DNA of 64,000 bases, from assembly GCA_000149265.1 (NCBI GenBank), contig CH001992.1, positions 1,058,561-1,122,560 on the forward strand, in the 5' to 3' direction. Of the stretch, positions 33,821-45,831 are shown one piece after another; position 1 is the stretch's first letter, and each line of letters starts with the position of its first letter. The stretch comes from Ciona savignyi (lineage: Eukaryota; Chordata; Ascidiacea; Phlebobranchia; Cionidae). The notes under the pieces are model-generated. The model saw only the letters and a list, made by a program, of their open reading frames with translations, had not been told where the DNA came from and ran no database searches. The translations under genes were made by a program, and so were the position numbers.

Positions 33821-36473
33821 TCAAGCCGGTAACTGAGGCAATCCAAATTCATCAACAGCTACTCCTTCCTGCAAAGTGAAAAAATATTCATATTTTTGTA
33901 ATCCATAAATGTTGGCAAAGCCAGGATACTAATTAACCACACAAACACAAGTTTCAAACATAAGGATGATAATATGGACAAAAACACTTACAGGGTTGTC
34001 GGACACACTAGAAACAATGGGTTAAACAAAAAATAAAGAAATGTCTCTACCAAGTACAATACACTACAATAGGTAAGACAACCTGACCGTTTACATGTGG
34101 TATTCTAAAAATTGCCATGTTTTAAACAGTTTTCCTACATGAGCGAATAATAAATGTAGCAATATTACGTATAGACAACACTTAATTAATTTTATGTGCC
34201 ACATAAGGGTCAGTACAATTAATCAAGATTGTTTGTGTGATATACATCTAGCGAGTTTGCATGCTGTGGGAGTGGTAACCACAGTGATAGTTCCCAAAAC
34301 TTACGGAGGTGGAAGCTGGTACAGAATCACCAATTGCATTGGATGGAGCATTAGGTGCTGCTACTTCATCACCAAGAAAATCGTCTTCATATAAATCATC
34401 GCCCAACGCATCAAGTTCTGTGTCATGTATTGGATAATGATTTTATATTTAAATCAGAAACAAGAAGTTTTGAGACGAGTTACCTTAATACCTAAATAAG
34501 AATAGAAAACTGAGCATGCTAGTAAAAGCTAATTTTAAAAAGCCAGTATAATAATCGTTTATACTCACCAGCCTCCAAGTCATCTTCATCAATATCTGGA
34601 GTCCCGTAACTACGTCCAAGAGATTCCTGGATCTCATCGGCCATTTCTAGCATGTCCGACATATCATCTTGTAAATCCTGTTTACAAAATGCAATTTTAC
34701 ATTTCACATTAATTTTAAAATATGGATATTTAAATTAAGCCACATATAAACTAAGCGTTTGTTACTAAAATGTAAAGACCTCTATTTCATTGATGTTAAT
34801 TTTCTTATGTTCTTTCTTCATTTCTTTTAGTCCAGTTTTCATTGCTGCTACAGTGTTGTGAGTATCTTTCATGGTTTGAATTGAGTAATTAGCTTGCTCC
34901 ATGTTAAAGCTTTGTTGCGAGATATTCTCCCTCTGTGATTCATACCTACATGCAAATGAGTTTCAAATGTTTTAGATATGATAGCATAGACAGGACAATT
35001 AAATCATATTGCACTGAACATTATAACACAATTAACACAATTACACTAAACAGTTTATATTTGTTTTAATATTTTTTTTAAATAGATAAGTTTGAATGCT
35101 GACTGCAGTAATTATCCAATTAGATAAAGTGGTACTGCTAGACTGAATATATATTTCATAAAATACTTGAATTCTAGCAATAATATCAAATAAATAATTA
35201 ATAATAATAACATATTGACATGGTAATCAACAATAAACAATCATATACTGAACAGAAACCTGGAGTTTTCTAGTTGAAATGTTATGTCAATTGTCAGTGC
35301 AAAAGTAGTATCACTTAATTCAGTATACAATAGTTCTTACTACAACATAACAGTCCACATCTGTCATAATTTACAAACTGTAATGTGCTTTGTTGTACTT
35401 ATTGACATGATAATTCAATGGGACATCAAGTGTTGGCGAGCCCTATTAAATAATCCTAATTTTTTATACAGTTCCATAGATTAAAATAGTGCCTACGTTT
35501 TCTTTTGCTTGAGAACACGCAAAGCTCGATTCTGTACAGCTTTTCTTTGGGGGCCTGGTCGCATTTTCTTCATTTGATTTCTGTACTTTAACAGTTCTGC
35601 ATCTAGTTTTGCTATTTTCTTGTCAATCGAATCTACCCGATCATCTGTCTAAAATAAAATTATGATATAAATCATTTAACCTGAACAATTTCTGTATAAC
35701 GCGAAATAATAAAAACTATTAGGCCTAACATCAAAAATAAAGCATCTTAAGTATTTTTTTCCTTAGTTATTTAAGATTGTAAAATAGAAATCTACAAAGA
35801 TTACAAAGTGTAAAAACTAAATTTTCACAAACATTGTTTGGCTTAGCAGGACGATTGTAGTAACTTAGAACATTTAAACATTTTGTGAAAATAAATATGA
35901 ATATTTTAACTGTTGCCAACACAAGATCTTGTGTCAAAACAAGCTATCTATACTGGGTCAATGTGGCTCAAAATTTAGGTACAAAAATTCAGAAAAGATA
36001 TAGGATAGGATATTCATGTTTATCACCGTGAATGGGAAAACCAAGGGGGGTTATCACACGGGCAATCGTCAGATCACCTCGCACCCATCGTCGGATTACA
36101 TGAGCTATTGCAGTGTGTTGTGTATGATACTTGTTTCTTCAATTGGGTAGAACCCATTAATTCGCTGGGTTTAGGAAATGTCGGTAAAGTGCCTTTCCCA
36201 AGGACACAACCAACTAACTAGCGACCAGTTTCGCGACAAGCTAGCGACCAGATAAGAGAAAACGAAAATTTTCTTAGGGACCTACGATAACCCATACAGG
36301 GCAGTAATTTAAAGAAATGTGATGTTTTCACTATCCCTTTATGTAATTTCAGTATTCCTTTATCCACTGCTTAAATATAGGAATAATAACAGTTGTCTAC
36401 TTACTGAATTGATGCAATCATTTAGGCTTGGTGGAGGTTGCTTGGCTTTGGATCTTCCAAAAATTCGGTCCAT
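33821..36473 (-). CDS. CHMP5: Charged multivesicular body protein 5 (ESCRT-III), six exons, complete
   Basis: ESCRT-III related subunit (Vps60/Mos10) that acts late in membrane scission at multivesicular bodies and binds LIP5/VTA1 through its C-terminal region. Exons: 36473-36405, 35648-35497, 34945-34780, 34677-34569, 34417-34305 and 33868-33821. Phases agree and give 218 residues (human 219). Family marks are [20 protein letters not shown] at the start, the basic helix 1-2 region ([23 protein letters not shown]), the [11 protein letters not shown] segment, the highly conserved [20 protein letters not shown] and the C-terminal [11 protein letters not shown]. The start is the only ATG in the first exon and matches the family N-terminus. 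A 16-base exon-like segment in the last intron (33992-34007) would shift the frame and is left out. A SINE sits in intron 1. Confidence 0.96.
35999..36250 (-). mobile_element. tRNA-derived SINE in CHMP5 intron 1
   Basis: Starts with GGATAGGATATTCATG and continues CCGTGAATGGGAAAACCAAG, GGGCAATCGTCAGATCACC and GTAGAACCCATTAATTCGC. It ends near a short duplicated CAAGCTAGCGACCAG segment, so the tRNA-like head is missing. Confidence 0.82.
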
Positions 36474-36712
36474 GATAGTGATTATTTAATGATTACTAAA
36501 ACACACTTATATGTTCTGCTTTGTATAAAAAACAAAAATAATTTTATCAGGCCAGCTTTCAGCTAAAACGATAAGCTTTAGTCTTCGTAAATATAACATT
36601 GTTCTAATATAATACGGTGTCTGTAGAGGAACTTTTTACTACATTTATAACGGGTTGCTAATACGCCTCTAACAAATAACACAGAACACATTCAGATAAT
36701 ATAAAATCGGTA

Positions 36713-36745
36713 CCTCTAAATACTACAGGATCGCTCATATAAAAT
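36713..36745. mobile_element. Left-end fragment of the 9069-type MITE
   Basis: GGTACCTCTAAATACTACAG plus GATCGCT matches the left terminal repeat of the complete element at 9069-9278. It lies about 240 bp upstream of the CHMP5 start codon. Confidence 0.6.
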
Positions 36746-36995
36746 CTCATTTGCTTTTGTGGGATAAACTAATCAAGCGTGACGTAGGGTTCACGTGACG
36801 AATTATCACAACATCACATGACAGTTTACAAAAAAACAAATAATGAAAAATCGAAGTAGAGGTATGACAATCACATGCAACTCTTCTGTAGGACTATATG
36901 ATTAAGGCCTTTTTTTACTTTTCTCATCTAAAACAACCAATGATATCCGCTAAGCGCCTTATTCACAGAAACAACCATCCAGCTAGACTCTAGAC

Positions 36996-37917
36996 CAGGG
37001 ATGTCCTACCTTTTATTGTAATGGGCCGCATTGTCACTTGAAATAATTCAATGGGCCGCAGAAGCTATTAAATTTTAATAAAAATGGCAGGGTTTGAATT
37101 AATGGTTTTGAAAGGATTTGCGCCAATGTGTTGGTAAGGAGAAAATAATTTTCGCGCGTAATCGCTCAAAAAATGTTTGGTTATGATAAATTGCCTTAAA
37201 CGACCAGAAAGATTTTTATTACATAAAGCAGACAGTACCGTTTATTAGTAGTATGATAAATTGTAATAAACGTATATTCAAAAGGGCTGTGCCGCATCTC
37301 GCCAATCATAAATAAAGGAATCGAGGTATATGAACGCATAATGGCTATTGTTGCGTTGTGATAGAAATGCAAGTAAAGTAAATAAATAATGTTATGTTGA
37401 AGACAAACGATGTTATATTAACCAAATTTACTATACAGATATCCCCTTAATTTACTCTGATATTAACGTGTTGAGGATTTATTATTAAAAGTGCGCGAAA
37501 TCAGTACCGGTAATTTATGTTTTCGCGATTTTGTTAAATTTTGTAATTCGCGAACTGTAGAAAACGGTTCGCGAATAGCGATTCGCGATCCCTTAATTCC
37601 AACCCGGCATGGGTACATAAAAAAACAATTAAAAGCCATTAATTTTACTTTTGAAAATAGGAACAAATAACACACACATAGAAAGAAACAAAAACTTATT
37701 CCTACAAAACAAAGTCAATGAGATAAGTGTTTGTCGTCAGTATGTTTCTTTCTGCAATTTTGATTCTTAATGCGTTCCTAAAAGCTGACTGATACATTTT
37801 AATTAGGCTAAGATTTAGAGTTCAAAATACTACTTGGATTCAAAATGACTAGCGGGCCGCACAAAAATCTCAGGTGGGCCGCACTGCGGCCCGCGGGCCG
37901 CAGGTTGGACACCCCTG
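36996..37917. mobile_element. Non-autonomous hAT element (922 bp), GGCC-rich ends
   Basis: Left CAGGGATGTCCTACC and right GGTTGGACACCCCTG are inverted repeats. Inside both ends lie GGGCCGCA-rich blocks. A perfect 8-bp duplication CTCTAGAC flanks the element (36988-36995 and 37918-37925). The inner sequence is AT-rich with no transposase frame. Its termini differ from those of the hAT at 9314-9918, so two families are present. Confidence 0.92.
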
Positions 37918-37934
37918 CTCTAGACTCTAGCTCT

Positions 37935-38868
37935 AGAGCCTTGTAGCTTGCGACCAGTTTCAACTTTCAATTTCACTGCCGTCGAACTAACCCATTATGG
38001 CACCTGTCAAGGATGGCGCATGTCTCTAGATATTCATGTTTATCTATGTGAGAGGAAAACGCAAGGCGGTATCACACTACAATTGTCACATTACTTAGTT
38101 AATAGGAATAGAGTGTTATTACACAGGTAACTCTCAGATAACCCCGATTGCCACATGCCTTACCGGGTTACCGGAGCTATTACACTAATCGCAGTGTGCT
38201 GGGTATGATTGACGAGACGTTCTTTAAACTTTTCCAACATTTTTGGGTAAATTCGACGGGCTACTTCACAAAGCCATTCCGTATAAAACTTAATGGGTTA
38301 ACCTAAAAACAGTAGGCATGTTCCAATCATAAATGCCTATGCCTATCCTACTACACAATAGCTTTAGTAACCCGACTAGGGCTAATATTTAATTTAAGCG
38401 AACATTGTGTTTTTTTATAGGGGTAAACCACGAATGCTGTCACGTTGGAACTTTACCTGTGGTTGTACCATTGTCAGACAAGATCTTGTTCGAGGACAAA
38501 CGCCACTGTCAAGTTTTCCATTAAAGCTTTGACCACGAAATACAGGGTCGATTTTAACATCCTTTTTTTTTCTGTCCGTAGAATTGGGTGCGGTGACCGT
38601 GTATCGCCTTTTAGTAGAAGGATTGTAGGTTCGATATTGGTCGGTTGTGTACCCGGGCAAGTCACCTAACGAACATTACCTAAACCCAGTTGAATTATTG
38701 GTTCTACCACATTAAAGGAACGTCTAATTCATTTTCAACAGACTGTAGGCTAATAGCTCCGGTCACTCGACCGTAATCGGATGAGTGCCCGTGTGTTAAC
38801 GCTCCTTGCGTTTTTTCATTCACGGGATAAATATGAATATCCTATCATATCCTATCCTCTAGTGACAT
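37935..38868. mobile_element. Cluster of SINE fragments in both orientations
   Basis: Near 37945, GCTTGCGACCAGTTTCAA is a minus-orientation head fragment. 38015-38225 is a diverged minus copy (ATTCATGTTTATC, GGGTTACCGGAGCTATTAC). 38590-38868 is a plus copy with tail GATAAATATGAATATCC and repeated TATCC. Together with the hAT element they fill 36474-39247, where I see no gene. Confidence 0.65.
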
Positions 38869-39247
38869 TTGAATTGTGAGCACAAGTTCATGTAGAGGAC
38901 TTTTAAATGCAGATTTGTAATCCGAGTGATCTACAACTAAACTGAACTATTAATGGTATAAAAACAGCTTATTTTCATGCGTATGTTTTATCATCATAGG
39001 CAAGATAATCTCACGCAGCAAACAGGCAAGAAAGGATGTCACAAAATATAAAACAAAAAGTATAAAATATAAAATTAATGGCACCATTTAAATTAATCAA
39101 TAATATAGTACAAATATACAAAGAAAGGGTGATACAACAAAGAACTGCTTAAATGAACTGTGCAACATTGCTGATATGTTGCAAAGGATGCTGATTTGAG
39201 CTCCCTTTCTATCTGCACGTCATGTTATTGAAGGTTTAGGTTGAAAT

Positions 39248-42200
39248 TCAGTTGGCTGTAAATAGAAATAAGTTTACCATGTTAACCTAAAACAAGCTTA
39301 CACAAAAATTTGTAAACACTAAAAATACAATACCTGGCAAGAAGCAGTCTGGTTGTCCAGGGGTTTGGACCCAGCAACAGCCACGCTGAACACATTTGTC
39401 CCACTCACTTTCCCCACAGTCCACTCTTGAAACCACATTTGTACAGCGCATCGATAGGTTACTGCCCTATATATAATTTTACAACATTAATTTTTATTCT
39501 TAGTACTATACACAAATCTGAACTTTAGTTAAGCTTATTTTGTTCTATTCAAAGTTAAACAAACACTATGGTGTAAGTAATAAAATTGTCATTGACAAAC
39601 AACAGTCATTATAAACAACACAACAAAATTGTGTATCCAACATAAGCTCATAAACCAAACAAAAAATTTAATACATTAATGTTTTTATTCTATTACCATT
39701 TCTGCATGATCAATATTAATTCTATATTATTATTGTTTTTATTCTATAATTAAATATAAATGTATTTATTCTATAATTACTAATTAGGTATATTGTTAAC
39801 CAAGCATATAGAAAATTAGTTATCCTTATGAAAATCTGTACAGCACCATCAATGTTTAATATCAATTGTACAAAAGCATTACCTGGGAAGAATGCTCTTC
39901 ATCAGTATATTGTGTTCTTCGTTGTGATGAGCTATTTTGTGCAACAGGTGTTGCTGAAATAGAGGGTGGATAGTTTCTTTAAATTAAAATATAATATTAA
40001 ATATATAAAAATACTAATACAAAATAATAATAAAACTTACTGCCCCCTCCGGGTTGGGTTGGGTTTGGATTGGGTTAAGGAATGGTTCCTGGGCCTTCTC
40101 AGAAACAGCAGTAACCAGTGTACACTTGTAATGAGTGTAAAAAGGAATAAAAATAAAGTTCATAAACATCTAAATCAAATATGATTTGCAAAGTTGTAAC
40201 CATGGTTGGTGTTCGCATAATGGAACAAAAATGCCTGGTCTTAAAACCATCAAAGATTAGGCAATCGCCAGGCTACCACGGGATTTCCCACTGCCTGGCT
40301 TTTAATGTTTCATGCTTTGGATTTGCACCAACATTTGTATCAGGAAAAACAGGCATAAAAAAGCATCTTTTTTCATTTTGTTACACAACACAACCTTGTA
40401 TTGCAGTCAGATGACTCACCCATCTTACATAAATTCAGTTTCATATAATCTTGGTACTTACACATATTAAGAGTAGCATCATTCATAGGTGAAACACACT
40501 GCCAGCTCACACCTAAGTTGCCATTTGGGTTGAGTAGATATGATAAAAGAGGGTTCTTTGATGCGTCAATGTTTAGAAGGTTTATCAGATCTAAAATTAA
40601 AATATTTTAAAATGTGGTATTATAAAATACAGAAATATACCACCAAAACATTTGACTAGTGTGCTAGATTTATATTGTATGCTACAGTAGATATGTATTA
40701 GAATGTCTCCATATTAATTAATCAGACACATGATTAGAAAATGTAGCATGTCAAATCAACAGGTTACCTTTACGTCATTAATTTATGCTATACAATGAAC
40801 TATTGACGAAATTAAAAACTTACAAGTGTTATATGAATGCAGCCAGCAACAGCCTGCTAGTACACACTCCGCCTCGCTTTTAGGGTTTGCAGCAGATGTA
40901 CAACTTATTCGAAATTTGCTTCTATCATACAGGCGTTGTGCACGGCTACACTCTGTAATATTCTTGATTGTTAAGAAATTAATGTTAACCATACAAAAAA
41001 AAATATCATAAATATTTACTTTAAAATAATGAAATATTGCACAATGTTTGTATTTAAATAACAGCTTACCATTTTTAGTAGCAGTACCAGTAGCTAATCC
41101 AAGAAGATTTCTTGCAAATTGCACAGATCCTACTGGGTTGGTAGAAGTTCCTACTAAATAAAAAAAGAGCAATTAGTAGACAGATACATTACATTTAACT
41201 AAACTCTTCCTAGTTGGGTAAGATTATATGTAAAGGACTAAAACTTGTGTAAATGTTGTGTTGAAATTTTAAATTATTTAATTACCTGCATTAAGATCAT
41301 TAGATCCTGAGAGCACTTGTTCAATATCCTGTGAGCTCGGCAATGAAAAGCCATTTGGACCATACTGCAAATTATATATGTGTTGTCAATATTTAGTAAA
41401 AGGCAAAATAATGAGGCATACGAGTATTCACTTACCATTTCAGCAAAAGAACAAACTTTTATTAAATCCCTTTGGACCATATTCAGCATTTTCATTGTGT
41501 TGCACATAGACCACAACCCTGAGTAGGGATTACTTTGTACGGTTTTGTTTTGCACTGTAGTTATACTTCTATTTGCTGGCATTGATTTTGGTTGAGTTTG
41601 AACTTTTAGAATATTGCTGTGGTAATTGCTGTTTCCAAAAGATTTGTTTGGAACCTGCACAAAAGTAAAAAAAACATTTAACTAGTGGTAGAGCGTAAAG
41701 GATTATTAATGTTAACAATTTTTCAACACAGACAAAGTTGTGCCAAAAAAGTAAAAACAAATATTTTCTTTTATATTACTTAAACAGGCAGAGGAGGATA
41801 AAAAAAACTATATAAAATAGCCTATTCCTGTTTATCCATGATTATAAGAATATGCAGAATGCATTGTACACTGGCAATCGCCAGATTACCATTGAAATGA
41901 TAAAGCTCCAGTAGAAACTATACATACTAAACTAAAACTTTTTGCAAGATGCATGTTTGTACCTTTGGTAAAAACAGGTTACATTTATACTTACTGGGTT
42001 ATTGTTGGTTGTAATAGGTTTTTGAATGTTGGTTATTGGTGATTGGGCAGGTTGAGCTTGTGCTATCAAAACAAGGGAGCAAAGTTGGGTGTTACCCAGC
42101 AAACACAAAATACGATTTCGATCCCATGAAGTTTCCACGAAGTTTCCACCAGCAGCAGTTGATTGTGAAGCAATTGGCATTTTGGTCGGCACTGGCAACA

Positions 42201-44697
42201 CCCATGGTGTGCTGCTGTTATAAAAACATTGTTATAAACAACATTGATAGAAATATTAAGCCAGATTATTAGTATAATGGTAGTAAAGCTGTTATGTTGA
42301 AGCTGATGGTATAATGGGGAATTTTAAATTGTAATATGGTAATTATTCATTTCTTACCTATCTTTTGAGTTAGCGGAGTTGGCTGGAGGGGTTCTGGCAT
42401 CTGATATGGAGAAGCTTGGTGGTTGGCTGGGAAAAAGTGGGGTGATCGTTGTACGAGCGGTGATAGTTTGGGTAGGTAGTATGGGTGTGGTGGTCACCAT
42501 ACGCAATGATGAGAACATGGTTGAAGACACAACTGGGAATTCCCGGGTAAAATAATGCTCAATAGGTTGGTTGCTTAGTTGCGTTGTGACTCGTGGGAGC
42601 AGTGAAGTTGTTGATCGAGTTGATAGCAGATTGGAGGTTGTTGATTGGGTTAAAATTGGTGTGGTGGTTGTCGATTGAGTTGAAATTGGTGTGGTAGTTG
42701 TTGACTGAGTTGAAATTGGTAAAGTAGTTGTTGATTGGTTTAACATTGATGTATGTGTTGTTGATTGGATTAAATTTGTAGTGGTGATTGGTAATTGAGT
42801 GGTGGTGGGTGCATTGCTTGTTTTGTTTGTTATCTGTAAGGATTTTCTTGGTTTTGCAGATGATTGAGAGTGATCAAATTTATCTTGAGGACCCACACTT
42901 GAAACTGGCTGAATTGTGCCAATATCACCATTGGTACCAACATTATCATTTGAAGTTGTCAAGTTAGCTACGTTTTCCACTGGGGTTGGTTTGGTTGATG
43001 TGACTAGTTTCTGGAAAAATATTTGGAAAAATGTAAGAATTACCAGAATACTAACAAGCAAATTTACTAAGTACTGATCTTACGTGGTTAATATTGTTCT
43101 GAACAGTGTTGTTCAGGTAGTAACACCAAGGAGATTTGCTTGTACTACTGTCAAAGCAACATCCTCGATTTAAGCACTGGTCCTCGCTGATAAGTGGCCA
43201 ACCACAATCCATGCGCATCTTTAACTGCACATTCTTGCAATCTTCTGCTTCAGGCTTTTTCACATCTATGTAAGAGAAGGCAACAATTTGTTACATTGTG
43301 TTTGGACCAACCAAATATCTTTGTAGTTAAGTTCGTCGCCTTTGAGCCTAATGGTTGAAATTGATCACCAGATAGTTGGTTGTGTCATTTGGTAAGGCAC
43401 CTAGTGGTACCGCCTGAAACAAGGGCAATCGGGGCATTAATGGTTGTTACTAAAACTAAAGGAACATTTCTCATTTACAACACATCACAATTGCTCTGGT
43501 AACCCGAAGGTGGGTGTAAGGCAATCTAAAGATGGCCCATGTAATAACTTCCTCGCGTTTTCCCAATCACAAGGATAAAACATTAATATCTTATTCTGTT
43601 TTAGCTACTGGTTGAGTAAATTTATGTGTATCTTAAATTATGTTAAAAGCAATAGTTTTACCCACATTTATCATAACAAGCAAGAAACATCGATGTGAAT
43701 GGGTCCCAACAACACTGAGCAGCATTACAGGCATCTTCATTGCTTAGGTTGATTGGCTCATCCAATAATGCTTGGCATTCAACTCTCTTGTTTGGTGGCA
43801 CTGATGAGCATGTTGCTTGTTTGCATAGTGTCGCTGCAAATATTGAGTTGCAATAAAATGTTTTAAATTTTTTCAACTATCGTTTGTGAAATAGAAATAA
43901 TTACTTACGATCTTTCTTAAAACATGAAGAACCTTCAGATGTGTCAGGATCCCAACAGCAGTTATGAGCCAAGCATTTCTTTTCGCTCTTGCCTTCATAT
44001 TCACAACTGCAAGTAGTTAAAATTGTTGTTGTGCAAAAATAAAAGTTTTACGTTAAAAAATGGAATCATAATGGTAACCAACGCACCTAATTCGACTGAT
44101 CGTCGGGACTGAACATGCTAAGTGACACACCGTCGACTCGGCCGGCTCCTCCATTTCCGCTTCTTCTATCCATTCTATCGCTTCGCCTTCTTCTAATGCC
44201 AATTCTCCGCTCTCAAATGCCTTAAATCTATCATGTGACCATTCCTTGCTCAAGTCACCCGACATCTTCCAAATGAGTTTTGAATAACTTCCTATAAAAT
44301 GTTAAGTTTTGTAACCAAATTCTTTTAAAAGTTGTTACCACACGTCTTAATATAGTTCATACAACACATAAAACGCGTCGGCTTGCATAATATTTTTTTC
44401 TCACTAACGTTTTTTTAATTAATTTTTCCAAGACTAAACAATTTTGTGTTCTGTTGGAGGGTTTCTCATGATCATGGTCAGACAACTCTATAGTAAGCAT
44501 AAATTACGTGTAGTAGCGCGTACACTAGCGCGTTTTTTTACGAATCTATCTGTACATAACAGTTCATGCTATCATTTTAATAAAACAAATTTATCGTAAA
44601 AAATTGTGTCCAAATTATACATTTCCGTCTTTCAGAGATATTTCTCACCTTTCAAAAGCAGCAGGACACAAAAAATATGTAGTAATCTTCCCAACAT
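39248..44697 (-). CDS. Secreted protein with five trefoil domains and a mucin-like Ser/Thr linker
   Basis: Probably a secreted mucosal or body-surface protein. Exons: 44697-44649, 44291-44087, 44006-43909, 43833-43666, 43265-43084, 43010-42358, 42214-41995, 41654-41436, 41364-41286, 41153-41070, 40952-40824, 40590-40462, 39953-39883, 39466-39334 and 39255-39248. Phases agree and give about 808 residues. Exon 1 encodes a signal peptide (MLGRLLHIFCVLLLLK). Trefoil (P-type) domains with the six-cysteine C-x-CC-x-C layout lie in exons 2-3 (CLAHNCCWDP), exon 4 (CNAAQCCWDP), exon 5 (CLNRGCCFDS), exon 11 (CVLAGCCWLH) and exon 14 (CVQRGCCWVQ). Exon 6 codes a long Thr/Ser/Pro region with 10-residue repeats such as TQSTTTTPIS, expected to be O-glycosylated. 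Exons 7-10 are low in recognisable domains. Trefoil peptides stabilise mucus; the role here is inferred. No one-to-one vertebrate orthologue is recognised. Exon 7 limits and the tiny last exon are the least sure. Confidence 0.85.
42625..42770 (-). repeat. Coding minisatellite, 30-bp period, in the mucin-like exon
   Basis: Three to four tandem 30-base units code LPISTQSTTT, TPISTQSTTT and TPILTQSTTS. The surrounding units are more diverged. Such arrays commonly vary in copy number between individuals. Confidence 0.8.
43325..43600 (+). mobile_element. tRNA-derived SINE in a trefoil-gene intron
   Basis: Carries the head GTTCGTCGCCTTTGAGCC, the body TAACCCGAAGGTGGGTG and the tail GGATAAAACATTAATATC. 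It is opposite to the direction of the host gene and lies between its exons 4 and 5. Confidence 0.7.
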
Positions 44698-45831
44698 TGT
44701 CTTCATATATATATTAGCTCGTAAGCACTGTTAAAAACTTTTGATAACAAAAAGAGTCGCAACAGGTCTATATGTATACCTATTTATGCCTACACTGTTC
44801 CTTCGTTCTATGTTGATATAAATAATTTTACACACTTGGTAAATTCTTCTTTAAGTACTGGCAAATCTGCATGGACTTTTCACAGTGGTAAAGACTACCA
44901 AATATGTCCGTGTGCTTCACACGCCTGTCTCAACTAAAATAACTTAAATAATAAAGGTGAAGTTTTCTTGTGTCTCGCATCGTTCTAAAACACAACCGAC
45001 TGACGGCGCCAAGACTAATTGTGATGTTTAACGTTGCAACTTCTAAACAAGTTCACGTTTCAAAATCCGAAACGTTTAGAAGCAACGTTTAGTTCGCACA
45101 ATTTGACCTCGCCAATTAACTCGGGTGTGTAACCTTCAATATAGTTTAGAAGTACCGATAACCGGATATGCACATGAAGTAAATTCTATGCATTTCCGCC
45201 TCGGCAACTGATTAACTGACACATTCCGAAGGGTTTAAGGCAAGATAAGAATAGACTGTCCATTTAATGCAACGAAGGTCCAGACAGCAGGTACCACAGC
45301 TGTAATTATCTGCGCTTTTTTGTTTTAGAGCACAATGAAATCAACGTAAATGCATTAGGTTGATTTTATTACACGCGTCCTTTTGTTGAGCGAGTTTTTT
45401 TGTGCTTAAAGTACCAACGACAGATAAAAGATAATTACCAAAATCACCGGTCTTGTGGCGAAGAATAAAAACACCAAGACTTCGGAGAATTACACGGGCC
45501 AATTACCGTCTCACTACCCTGTGCTAAAAATATCTCCCGAAATTGCGAATGTAAAATAAATTTGTAAATTCTTAAAACACAAAAATACTCTGATTTGGGT
45601 AGAAGGGAATTTTATTATTCACAGCAACAATGAATATGAAATAATAGCCCACACTAAGAAAACAATCATTGATGTTTTATGTAGAAAAGTTATATTGAAA
45701 ATATTTCAACACAATCCACTAACCCGAGAAAACACACAAGTTTTCAGAAACGAAAAGTACTTTACTTTTATTTGAAATTATTCAATCTTGTGTGATTTAG
45801 CAAAATATCTGTGTAGAAATGCAATAAACCT
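44698..45831. other. Intergenic region between Timeless and the trefoil gene
   Basis: About 1.1 kb without a supported gene. It must hold the Timeless 3' UTR and the promoter of the trefoil protein. No motif could be assigned with confidence. Confidence 0.5.

Noticed and set aside
33992..34007. 16-base exon-like segment with good acceptor and donor in the last CHMP5 intron
   Set aside because: Inclusion shifts the frame and creates a stop within a few codons. Skipping it joins the conserved [11 protein letters not shown] end in frame. It could be a poison exon but nothing here supports that.
38415..38669. Overlapping frames of 63-81 codons on both strands
   Set aside because: They lie in a cluster of SINE fragments, are mutually overlapping and match no family.
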